Below, one piece after another: positions 1 through 5,386 of a stretch of 5,386 nt of DNA. The position numbers were made by a program, and so were the translations under genes. The DNA is from Nitrospirota bacterium. Its GTDB lineage: Bacteria; Nitrospinota; Nitrospinia; Nitrospinales; Nitrospinaceae. How positions within the stretch are numbered: position 1 is the first letter of the stretch; the number at the start of each line of letters is the position of its first letter. The notes beneath the pieces were generated by a model, which was not told the origin of the DNA, did not search any database, and saw only the letters and a program-made list of their open reading frames with translations. The stretch is from NCBI GenBank assembly GCA_030600405.1, contig JAUVMD010000118.1, positions 1-5,386 of the forward strand, read 5' to 3'.

Positions 1-1
1 C

Positions 2-271
2 CATGTTTGGGAAGGTGGAGACGAAGACGCCAAGGTCATTTTCTCGGCTCTGGCTGAAACGGGTATCGACTATATTCACGTGAATGCGCCGCCTGCACCA
101 GTACCTGTATTCGATGCGGGTAAAAGCCTGGCTCAACTGGCGAAGGAATATTCCGGCCTATCGATCATCGGGTGTGGCGGCCTGAATGATCCGGCGGTGG
201 CCGAAGATGTCCTGGCGGCCGGTCAAATGGACTGTGTTGCTTATATCCAAGTCCAGAGTTTCGGACATTGA
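2..271 (+). CDS. NADH:flavin oxidoreductase, Old Yellow Enzyme-like, C-terminal part (5' end outside window)
   Basis: The frame is open from base 2 to a TGA at 269-271 and gives 89 residues. It resembles the last strands of an FMN-binding OYE-type TIM barrel. An acidic helix region is followed by a strand reading GIDYIHV, then a helix, then the strand/turn IIGCGGLNDP, and then a helix reading AEDVLAAGQMDCVA. In the family, the GG(L/I)xDP turn and the A-[DE]-x-V-A strand flank the FMN phosphate-binding site. These enzymes use FMN and NAD(P)H to reduce activated double bonds or related substrates; the substrate here cannot be told. The oddity is the end. Family members normally continue with an (I/L)G(R/K)xx(L/I)xxP-type segment and tens more residues. 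Here the protein stops nine residues after DCVA with YIQVQSFGH. It is either truncated, frameshifted or a divergent short form. The convergent M48 gene ends ten bases away. The family call is moderately sure; intactness is doubtful. Confidence 0.65.
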   Translation, partial: HVWEGGDEDAKVIFSALAETGIDYIHVNAPPAPVPVFDAGKSLAQLAKEYSGLSIIGCGGLNDPAVAEDVLAAGQMDCVAYIQVQSFGH

Positions 272-281
272 ACGTTCTAAA

Positions 282-1364
282 TCATTGTGTTGTATTGATA
301 TCGGGGCGTATCTCAAGAATAGTGTCTTTATGGTAAGGTCCTGGGCGCACCAGTTTTAAAAACTCGCCGGGCTTAAGAGAATCTTCCAGGCGTTTCCCAT
401 TCATGACTGCAATCGTCAAGTCCTCCCGTTCATCCCCCAATTCCTTCATGGCGATGCTCTTGAAGGTATCCCCGGGCTGGACCTCATAAACGTCAATATG
501 TTTTTTCTTATAATTTTTCCTGTCTCCATTGTACTTTTGTCCACCAAAGGACAGGCCCTGGATATGGCTCAAATATTCTTTTCGGTTCTTCCTTACCGAT
601 TTCTCCTTACGATTGACAATGGACTCCGACAAACTGCCGGTTTTAATGATCCTTTCCTTGGTGTCCGGGTGGGTGGCCTGAAAACTATGATAGGCTTGCC
701 CAGACATCATTTCCTGCTGGCGAAGCCCCTTTAAGAAGTCAACCATACTACGCGGGTCGTAGCCCGCCTGATAGGCCGACAACAGGCCATGCGCATCGGA
801 TTCCAATTCCGCATCGCGTCCATAACCCAAATTGATCTGGTTGAACATCTGGGAACTGACCATCAGCCATTCTCCCGCATGTTTAGGACTGGCGATGGCC
901 CCGCCGATGGCAAGTATCTGGGCTCCGATGGCTCGAACAATCTGTTTGGCACCATGATGCTGGGTGACATGGCCGATTTCATGCCCCAGGATGCAGGCCA
1001 GCTCAGCTTCGTTGTTGATCATGGCCAAAATTCCCCGGGTTACATAGATATATCCGCCCGGTAAAGCAAAAGCATTAATATCCGAGCTGTCCACGACCTT
1101 GAAAAAATACTTATTGAATTCCTTGTCCGACAAAGTAGAAACCAGTTTTTGACCGATTTCATTGACGTATAATTGAAGGCTCTTGTCACCATACAATCCG
1201 AATTGGGCAACAACTTGTTTGTCCGCCTCCTGGCCCATTGCCAATTCGGTGTCTTTACTGATAAACGGAACGGAGAAGGCGGGAGAAGAAGGAAGTAGAA
1301 AAATCAAACATGAAAGGAGAAAGAATAAACTGGTGGTGCCGACCCTGTGTTTAAAAGGCCTCAT
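282..1364 (-). CDS. M48-family zinc metalloprotease with signal peptide and C-terminal LysM-like domain (BepA/YfgC-related)
   Basis: This 360-residue protein is probably exported to the periplasm. Residues 1-31 form a signal peptide: basic MRPFKHR, a hydrophobic core at about 12-25, and a plausible AxS cleavage site at 29-31. The M48 peptidase domain spans about 40-245. It has the zinc motif HEIGH (H128, E129, H132) preceded by the N-E-A-E-L segment, and a third zinc ligand in the ExxxD motif (E186...D190). The typical AGYDP and THPDT motifs follow at about 200-204 and 231-235. Residues 264-274 (YLSHIQGLSFG) match the segment that follows the protease domain in many M48 proteins. Residues 291-339 (DVYEVQPGDTFKSIA onward) look like a LysM or LysM-like fold, which suggests peptidoglycan or envelope anchoring. 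Unlike E. coli BepA, it has no TPR region. The start is supported by AGAGG eight bases upstream. It lies 23 bases after the TPR gene, so the two are probably cotranscribed. A role in outer-membrane protein quality control is inferred from family and context. Confidence 0.9.
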   Translation of the reverse strand: MRPFKHRVGTTSLFFLLSCLIFLLPSSPAFSVPFISKDTELAMGQEADKQVVAQFGLYGDKSLQLYVNEIGQKLVSTLSDKEFNKYFFKVVDSSDINAFALPGGYIYVTRGILAMINNEAELACILGHEIGHVTQHHGAKQIVRAIGAQILAIGGAIASPKHAGEWLMVSSQMFNQINLGYGRDAELESDAHGLLSAYQAGYDPRSMVDFLKGLRQQEMMSGQAYHSFQATHPDTKERIIKTGSLSESIVNRKEKSVRKNRKEYLSHIQGLSFGGQKYNGDRKNYKKKHIDVYEVQPGDTFKSIAMKELGDEREDLTIAVMNGKRLEDSLKPGEFLKLVRPGPYHKDTILEIRPDINTTQ

Positions 1365-1372
1365 AAAAGGAG

Positions 1373-1377
1373 CCTCT
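1373..1377 (-). promoter_or_regulatory. Ribosome binding site of the M48 protease gene
   Basis: The minus strand reads AGAGG here, followed by eight bases and then the ATG at 1364-1362. It lies in the 23-base gap after the TAG stop of the upstream TPR gene. It supports the chosen start and independent ribosome entry within a shared transcript. Confidence 0.6.
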
Positions 1378-1387
1378 GAAATGATGC

Positions 1388-2068
1388 CTAGCCTTCCAAT
1401 CGCTTGAGAGAGAGGTTCACTTTCTCCAGGCCGGCATGTTTGGGAAATTTGGTTTGCATCTCACGCAGAATCAATACCGCATTTTTAGGATTCTGCGCCA
1501 ACTCATAACACCGTGCCAATTCAAGGTAGGTATAAAACAGCGGCGACTCTCCCGGATGGTCTATAATATTTTTGTAGTGGGCAATGGCATTCATGAAATC
1601 ATTTTTGCCTTCATATGAATGGGCCATTCCGGAGTGGCCCATATAAAAAATAAGCGTTCCAGGCCGCGCTTTATCCAACACCATTTTAAACGACGCAAGA
1701 GCGTCGTCGTAATGTTTATTTTGATATTGGGCATCCCCCAAAAACAGCCGGGCTCTTGATTTTTGATCCCCTTCCTCAAACTGTTCCAAAAGGGATTTTA
1801 ATTTGGAAAGCAGTTGTTCGCCGGTGAGTTCCTTTTCATCTTCCACCAGTTGGGTCATTTGAAAGTAGAGCGATTCCATTTTCAAACTTTCAGAACTTTT
1901 CTGTTGAGTCACAAACAAGAATCCGCCCCCTATCACTAATAGCCCAGCCAGTAAACTAACCAGCACGGATTTGTTTCGAGTTATAAAATCAAGAAACTCA
2001 TTGCTCGCCACCAGAAATTGATCCGGTTCTTTCAGGTCTTTTCTTTTTAATTTGGTTTCTTGCGCCAT
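1388..2068 (-). CDS. Single-pass inner-membrane TPR protein, YfgM-like
   Basis: This 226-residue protein begins with a charged, probably cytoplasmic segment (1-33, rich in Lys, Glu and Asp). One transmembrane helix follows at about 34-54 (VLVSLLAGLLVIGGGFLFV). The C-terminal part is probably periplasmic: a helical linker at about 60-100, then three TPR-like helix pairs at about 103-134 (ARLFLGDAQY...ALASFKMVL), 141-172 (MAHSYEGKNDFMNAIAHYKNII) and 177-210 (YLELARCYELAQNPKNAVLIL). The last has the alternating small and aromatic TPR residues. The architecture and length match YfgM-type proteins (TPR_21 family), which sit at the SecYEG translocon and work with periplasmic chaperones. It is the first gene of a unit with the M48 protease 23 bases downstream, which suggests a shared envelope-folding or quality-control role. 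No good Shine-Dalgarno precedes the ATG; see the promoter entry. A generic membrane-anchored TPR scaffold is the main alternative. Confidence 0.8.
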   Translation of the reverse strand: MAQETKLKRKDLKEPDQFLVASNEFLDFITRNKSVLVSLLAGLLVIGGGFLFVTQQKSSESLKMESLYFQMTQLVEDEKELTGEQLLSKLKSLLEQFEEGDQKSRARLFLGDAQYQNKHYDDALASFKMVLDKARPGTLIFYMGHSGMAHSYEGKNDFMNAIAHYKNIIDHPGESPLFYTYLELARCYELAQNPKNAVLILREMQTKFPKHAGLEKVNLSLKRLEG

Positions 2069-2249
2069 TATTGTGGATTATAATTTGAAGTGGGAGTGGA
2101 ACAAACCCTTTTTTAAGGGAATTTAATTTAATCACAAAGTTTTTGCTATAACAAGCCATTTCCCCGCCTTAATTCAGGTAAAATAGAATTTAAGAGCGGT
2201 TTTCTGGATTTTTCGAACCACTTCTAAATTATTATTTTATGGAAACTCT
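2069..2249. other. Divergent intergenic region between the TPR gene and gpsA
   Basis: This 181-base AT-rich stretch separates two divergently transcribed units and must hold both promoters. No ORF or RNA gene is evident. For gpsA, candidate -10 boxes are TAAAAT (2179-2184) and TAGAAT (2184-2189), each five of six to consensus, but no convincing -35 is placed at the right distance. A short perfect inverted repeat, CCCTT-TTTT-AAGGG (2106-2119), and AATTC/GAATT (2171-2175 and 2186-2190) flanking the TAAAAT box could be protein-binding sites. They are too short to claim. The gpsA start is preceded by GGAA at 2241-2244, five bases before the ATG. Confidence 0.5.
2077..2104 (-). promoter_or_regulatory. 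Putative sigma-70-type promoter for the TPR/M48 unit
   Basis: The minus strand has a perfect TATAAT (plus positions 2077-2082). Sixteen bases upstream is a weak -35-like TTGTTC (2099-2104, three of six consensus matches). A start site about seven bases after the -10 would fall near 2070, one to three bases before the ATG at 2068-2066. No purine-rich Shine-Dalgarno is present upstream of that ATG. The message would therefore be leaderless or nearly so. The -35 is weak, and TATAAT can occur by chance in AT-rich sequence. Confidence 0.4.
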
Positions 2250-3278
2250 ATGGTAAATCCTTCTTTAGCGATAGGGGTCATCGGTGCAGGGAGCTGGGGA
2301 ACCGCGCTCTCTCTTTTGTTGGCAGGAAAAGGTCATCGGGTCGACCTTTGGGTCTATGAAAAAGACCTCTGTGATGCGATGAACCAGGAACGGGAAAACC
2401 GGGTTTATCTGCCGGGCTTTCAACTTCCAGATGCCATTCATCCCTCCCACTCGTTACAGGAAGTGGTGGTGAATAAAAAAATCATCCTGGTGGTGGTACC
2501 TACCCATGTGTTGCGGTCTACCCTGAATTCTGTGAAGGCATTTATCGATCCGAATTGTTTGATCATCAATGCCAGCAAGGGTATCGAGAATGAATCGCTC
2601 CTTCCGATTCATAAAGTCATTGAAGAGACACTCCCTGCTTTTGATTCCCTGGCTGTCTTGTCAGGACCCACCTTTGCCAGGGAAGTGGCACAGGAAAATC
2701 CTTCGGCCATTGTCGCGGCGGCACACCGTCAGGATACTGCCGAGCGAGTGCAAGCCCTCTTCAACACAGATAAATTAAAGGTCTTTACCAGTACCGATTT
2801 ATTGGGAGTTGAAATTGGCGGGGCTCTTAAAAACGTCATCGCCATCGCGACGGGAATATCCGACGGATTGCAATTGGGTTTTAATACCCGTGCGGCATTG
2901 ATCAATCGAGGCTTGGTGGAAATTACCCGCATTGGAACCGCCATGGGTGCGAGGCCTGAAACGTTTGCGGGTTTATCAGGTATGGGAGACTTGGTGTTAA
3001 CGTGCACAGGCGATCTCAGCCGCAACCGGACGGTTGGATTTAAATTGGGGCAAGGACTGAAACTCAATGAAATTACCGCCAGCATGAAAATGGTCGCGGA
3101 AGGGGTGCGCACGGTCACCGCCGCCTATCAACTCAAAAACAAATTCGATATTCAGGCATCCATTATTGAGGAGACCTACCGCGTCCTCCATGAAGGGAAG
3201 GCTCCTCAAACCACCATGAGGGATTTGATGAATGTCGAGACGACTTCTGAGTTTATAGGTATCAAAGGGTTGGAATGA
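2250..3278 (+). CDS. gpsA: NAD(P)H-dependent glycerol-3-phosphate dehydrogenase
   Basis: GpsA is a cytosolic enzyme that reduces dihydroxyacetone phosphate to sn-glycerol 3-phosphate, the backbone precursor of phospholipids. The 342 residues are the normal full length. The N-terminal Rossmann domain has the dinucleotide motif GAGSWGTA (G12, G14, G17) and the conserved NASKG (K110). The hallmark SGPTFAREVA lies at 138-147. The C-terminal substrate domain carries GGALKNVIAIATG with the catalytic lysine K194, GLSGMGDLVLTCT with D247, and SRNR at 257-260 for substrate phosphate binding. VAEGVRT follows at 282-288. All key residues are present. The start at ATG 2250 has GGAA five bases upstream and puts the Rossmann motif at the usual distance from the N terminus. 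It is the first gene of a unit with larB, whose ATG overlaps the gpsA TGA. Identity is very secure. Confidence 0.97.
   Translation: MVNPSLAIGVIGAGSWGTALSLLLAGKGHRVDLWVYEKDLCDAMNQERENRVYLPGFQLPDAIHPSHSLQEVVVNKKIILVVVPTHVLRSTLNSVKAFIDPNCLIINASKGIENESLLPIHKVIEETLPAFDSLAVLSGPTFAREVAQENPSAIVAAAHRQDTAERVQALFNTDKLKVFTSTDLLGVEIGGALKNVIAIATGISDGLQLGFNTRAALINRGLVEITRIGTAMGARPETFAGLSGMGDLVLTCTGDLSRNRTVGFKLGQGLKLNEITASMKMVAEGVRTVTAAYQLKNKFDIQASIIEETYRVLHEGKAPQTTMRDLMNVETTSEFIGIKGLE
3264..3278 (+). promoter_or_regulatory. larB ribosome binding site and ATGA coupling junction with gpsA
   Basis: AAAGGG (3264-3269) lies inside the last codons of gpsA, five bases before the larB ATG (3275-3277). That ATG shares bases with the gpsA stop TGA (3276-3278). 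The four-base ATGA overlap is the classic arrangement for translational coupling. It fixes the larB start and implies that the two proteins are made from one message. Confidence 0.75.
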
Positions 3279-4042
3279 ATCGAGAATCCCTGCAGCAATT
3301 GATCCATGATTTATACGAGAAAAAAATTGAGCCGCAAGAAGCCTACGAGCGTTTAAAAAATCTGCCTTATGAGGATTTGGGTTTTGCGCAGGTGGACCAC
3401 CACCGGTCACTTCGCAACGGCATACCGGAGGTGATTTATTGTGAGGGCAAAACCCCGGATCAAATTCTGACCCTTATCCGCAAAATGGATCAGGCCGAAA
3501 CCGACATCCTGGCGACCCGTCTGGCTCCGGATGTGCACCAGAAAATCCAATCCGACCTCCCTTCCCAGGCTCATTACAATCCAGAGGGCCGGACCCTGAT
3601 TCTCCAGAGAAAACCTCAACAGAAAAAAATTGGTCATATCTTGGTTCTCACTGCGGGGACTTCGGATATCCCCATTGCCGAGGAGGCGGTGGCCACCGCC
3701 GGACTTCTCGGGAGCCGGGTTGAAACCGTCTATGACGTCGGCGTGGCGGGGATTCACCGTCTTCTGGATAAAATGGACCGGTTACGGGAGGCGCGGGTGA
3801 TCATCGTGGTAGCGGGAATGGATGGAGCTCTGGTGAGCGTCGTCGGCGGACTGGTGGAGTGTCCGGTTATTGCCGTTCCCACCCGGGTCGGTTATGGAGC
3901 CTCGTTCGAGGGACTAGCCGCCTTGTTGACCATGCTCAACTCCTGTGCGCCAGGCGTCTCGGTGGTCAATATTGAAAACGGATTCGGTGCCGGTTGCCTG
4001 GCCCACCGCATCAACCTTCTAGGGGAACCTGAAGCGACTTGA
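3275..4042 (+). CDS. larB: Nickel-pincer cofactor biosynthesis protein LarB (pyridinium-3,5-biscarboxylic acid mononucleotide synthase)
   Basis: LarB carboxylates the nicotinate ring of nicotinic acid adenine dinucleotide with CO2 and cleaves off AMP. The product, pyridinium-3,5-biscarboxylate mononucleotide, is the first intermediate of the nickel-pincer cofactor used by lactate racemase (LarA) and relatives. The 255 residues are the usual family length. The N-terminal region (about 1-115) is helical and family-specific. The C-terminal domain (about 118-250) is PurE-like. It shows GTSDIPIAEEA at 128-138, YDVGVAGIHRLL at 153-164, VVAGMDGALVSVVGGLV at 178-194, VPTRVGYGASFEGLAALL at 201-218, the LNSCAPG loop with C224 at 221-227, and ENGFGAG at 234-240. 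A cysteine in this loop is, from memory of LarB work, the residue that attacks the pyridine ring. The gene is coupled to gpsA. LarC and LarE are not seen nearby. The last 32 bases overlap the convergent dehydrogenase gene. Confidence 0.95.
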   Translation: MNRESLQQLIHDLYEKKIEPQEAYERLKNLPYEDLGFAQVDHHRSLRNGIPEVIYCEGKTPDQILTLIRKMDQAETDILATRLAPDVHQKIQSDLPSQAHYNPEGRTLILQRKPQQKKIGHILVLTAGTSDIPIAEEAVATAGLLGSRVETVYDVGVAGIHRLLDKMDRLREARVIIVVAGMDGALVSVVGGLVECPVIAVPTRVGYGASFEGLAALLTMLNSCAPGVSVVNIENGFGAGCLAHRINLLGEPEAT

Positions 4043-5009
4043 GCAGACGTTTCATCCCTTCCTCGGGGGAAATCATGCCTTTGTAATTAAAATCCCTCCT
4101 GGCACGGCTAATGTCAAAATAGTGAGAGGTCGCCAACTGCCCGGCGAGGAAACGGGTCATCCGAGGTTCTCCGGCAAGTCCGAATACGCGGTAAACCCCT
4201 TCCAGAATCCATCCCAGATTGCTCGCCATGCGGTAGGAAATACTTTTCGTCACAGGGCTGATCCCCAAAGAGGCCAGCAATTGGTTGATCCAGTCCCATA
4301 GGATCACTGGCTCGCCGTCGCTGAGAAAGTAACATTGTCCGGCCACTGAAGAGCCGGGCTCCAGTGCCTGCCAAGCCCGGATATGGCCTTCCACGGCATT
4401 ATCGATATAAATAATATCCACCCGGTTGGTTCCCTCCCCTACCCGGACCAATTTGTGTTTTTTGGCCTGCTCAATGATTCTGGGGACAAGATGCGGATCG
4501 CCCGGCCCCCAGATCAAATGGGGTCTGAGAGAAACCGTCAGCAGGCCCTGCCGCCCGTTAGCGGCCATGACTCTCTGCTCCGCCAGCGCCTTGGTTTCGG
4601 GATAATCGGACAGGTAATGGGAGGGGTATGGAGCGGTTTCGTCCACATTTTCCATATCGGTCTGGTTATAAATGACACTGGGTGAGCTGGTGAACACCAG
4701 TTTTCGGACCCCGTGTTCGAGGCACCCTTCAATCACATGGCGGGTACCGTCTACATTGGTCTGATAAAAATCCCTTTTGGTTCCCCAAATTCCCGGCAGG
4801 GCTCCGGCATGGAACACCGAGTCCTGCTCCCGGCAGGCTTCGGAAACGGCTTTCGGGTTACGCAGGTCGGCTTGTAACTGGATAATATTTCCAGGAAGAC
4901 CGGGATAGCGGTGGCGTCCCAGCACCGAGACGCAATGACCCATCTCATGCAACCGGCGGGCGAGATGACTTCCCAGAAATCCGCCGCCTCCGGTAACCAG
5001 AACATTCAT
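4011..5009 (-). CDS. OleD-like NAD(P)-dependent short-chain dehydrogenase (3-beta-HSD/epimerase family; probable 2-alkyl-3-ketoalkanoate reductase)
   Basis: This 332-residue extended short-chain dehydrogenase starts with the nucleotide-binding motif TGGGGFLG (residues 6-13). A strand with ADL at 47-49 follows, then VFHAGAL at 65-71 and the NVDGT segment at 85-89. The active site shows TSSPSV (107-112) and YPETK with catalytic Y136 and K140. RPHLIWGPGDPHLVPR (162-177), VDIIYIDNA, CYFLSDGEP and EPRMTRFLAGQL...SHYFDIS (281-301) recall OleD proteins of the OleABCD olefin pathway. OleD reduces a 2-alkyl-3-ketoacid to the hydroxyacid before beta-lactone formation by OleC. Those matches are from memory of the family, not a search. 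No oleA, oleB or oleC is visible, so a sterol/hopanoid-type dehydrogenase or other sugar or ketoacid substrate remains possible. The start lacks a strong Shine-Dalgarno. It follows tsaD by 14 bases, so it may rely on read-through or reinitiation. Confidence 0.8.
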   Translation of the reverse strand: MNVLVTGGGGFLGSHLARRLHEMGHCVSVLGRHRYPGLPGNIIQLQADLRNPKAVSEACREQDSVFHAGALPGIWGTKRDFYQTNVDGTRHVIEGCLEHGVRKLVFTSSPSVIYNQTDMENVDETAPYPSHYLSDYPETKALAEQRVMAANGRQGLLTVSLRPHLIWGPGDPHLVPRIIEQAKKHKLVRVGEGTNRVDIIYIDNAVEGHIRAWQALEPGSSVAGQCYFLSDGEPVILWDWINQLLASLGISPVTKSISYRMASNLGWILEGVYRVFGLAGEPRMTRFLAGQLATSHYFDISRARRDFNYKGMISPEEGMKRLLKSLQVPLEG

Positions 5010-5023
5010 AAAACAATAATCCG

Positions 5024-5386
5024 TTAAAAGGGCAAATTGGGATGAGCATCCAGAGAAAACGGATCGCTCTCAGAGGGAGGGCAATGCTGTGAACGGTAAT
5101 AACCGGCACAGGCGATCATCGCGGCATTATCCGTACACAATACCGGTTTGGGAACGAACACCTCAATTCCCTCTTGGCGCGCGGCCTCGGTCATGCGGTC
5201 TCTGAGATATCCATTGGCGGCGACCCCCCCGGTGACCACTATCCGCTTCAAAGATTCCTGCCTACAGGCCGAAAGGGTTTTGCGGACCAGGACATCCACT
5301 ACGGCCTCCTGGAATCCCGCTGCGATATCCTCGTCCGAACAGGACGCACCGTTGCTATTTTCTCTCTTGAGAAGCCTATTTCGGAC
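5024..5386 (-). CDS. tsaD: tRNA N6-adenosine threonylcarbamoyltransferase TsaD, C-terminal part (5' end outside window)
   Basis: The frame is open from the window edge to a TAA at 5024-5026 and gives 121 residues, about a third of the usual ~340. TsaD transfers threonylcarbamoyl from its adenylate to A37 of ANN-decoding tRNAs, working with TsaB and TsaE in the cytosol. Visible hallmarks are DIAAGFQEAVVDVLVRKT, the nucleotide-binding GGVAAN (codons near 5228-5211), and CTDNAAMIACAGYYR. The Asp of the last motif (codon 5131-5129) is the conserved metal-ligand position of the Kae1/TsaD ASKHA fold. The protein ends SLDAHPNLPF, which is typical of the family. A GTG at 5299-5297 is only an internal valine, because conserved sequence continues upstream of it. 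The OleD-like gene follows 14 bases downstream and is probably cotranscribed. Confidence 0.95.
   Translation of the reverse strand, partial: VRNRLLKRENSNGASCSDEDIAAGFQEAVVDVLVRKTLSACRQESLKRIVVTGGVAANGYLRDRMTEAARQEGIEVFVPKPVLCTDNAAMIACAGYYRSQHCPPSESDPFSLDAHPNLPF

Noticed and set aside
1300..1330. Lipoprotein signal (LLSC, Cys19) in the M48 protein
   Set aside because: Leu at -2 is a poor lipobox fit and the hydrophobic core continues after the Cys; a standard signal peptide cleaved near residue 31 fits better.
498..1407. Three plus-strand ORFs of 74-91 codons opposite the M48 gene
   Set aside because: They lie antisense to a clear M48 protease with all zinc motifs, have no recognisable domains, and overlap it in other frames.
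2106..2119. CCCTT-TTTT-AAGGG inverted repeat as a terminator
   Set aside because: The stem is five base pairs, no U-tract follows on either strand, and it lies between divergent genes where no transcript should end.
2729..3410. Minus-strand ORFs of 129 and 137 codons opposite gpsA and larB
   Set aside because: They are antisense to two secure conserved genes, Pro/Arg-rich as shadow frames often are, and cross the gene junction without a ribosome site.
3407..3757. Minus-strand ORF of 116 codons inside larB
   Set aside because: It is antisense to conserved LarB motifs and has no domain of its own.
4114..5005. Several ORFs of 64-100 codons in other frames of the OleD-like gene
   Set aside because: They overlap the full-length dehydrogenase, whose motifs run unbroken from N to C terminus.
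5024..5299. GTG at 5299 as the start of a separate short gene
   Set aside because: The same frame continues upstream to the window edge with conserved TsaD sequence (DIAAGFQEAVV), so it is an internal valine.

Overview
The window is a gene-dense stretch of a bacterial chromosome, probably from a Gram-negative (diderm) organism. It encodes a periplasmic/outer-membrane-type M48 metalloprotease and a single-pass inner-membrane TPR protein resembling the SecYEG-associated YfgM. No phage, transposon, CRISPR, rRNA or tRNA signature is visible. The gene set (OYE-type flavoprotein, M48 protease, GpsA, LarB, OleD-like reductase, TsaD) is scattered among Deltaproteobacteria-like, Nitrospinota-like and gammaproteobacterial lineages. 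The sequence alone does not fix the taxon.

Layout. (1) 2-271, plus strand: the 3' end of an Old Yellow Enzyme-like NADH:flavin oxidoreductase that stops unusually early. (2) 282-2068, minus strand: a two-gene unit, transcribed as membrane-anchored TPR protein then M48 metalloprotease with a LysM-like tail. (3) 2069-2249: a 181-base AT-rich divergent intergenic region, with a -10 box placed so close to the TPR start that its transcript may be leaderless. (4) 2250-4042, plus strand: gpsA followed by larB, joined by an ATGA stop/start overlap. (5) 4011-5386, minus strand: the 3' part of tsaD, then an OleD-like short-chain dehydrogenase 14 bases downstream. The 3' end of the dehydrogenase overlaps the 3' end of larB.

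How the genes fit together. The TPR/M48 pair looks like an envelope protein quality-control unit. GpsA supplies sn-glycerol 3-phosphate for phospholipids. LarB makes the first intermediate of the nickel-pincer nucleotide cofactor from nicotinic acid adenine dinucleotide, but its partners LarC and LarE are not in view. TsaD makes the t6A37 modification of tRNA. The OleD-like protein may reduce 2-alkyl-3-ketoalkanoates in long-chain olefin synthesis, though oleA, oleB and oleC are not adjacent. Most of the window is housekeeping. The points most worth a second look are the truncated flavoprotein end, the isolated larB coupled to gpsA, the isolated oleD-like gene, the TPR-less M48/LysM protease next to a separate TPR gene, and the possible leaderless start. 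I do not see a clearly new biological system.
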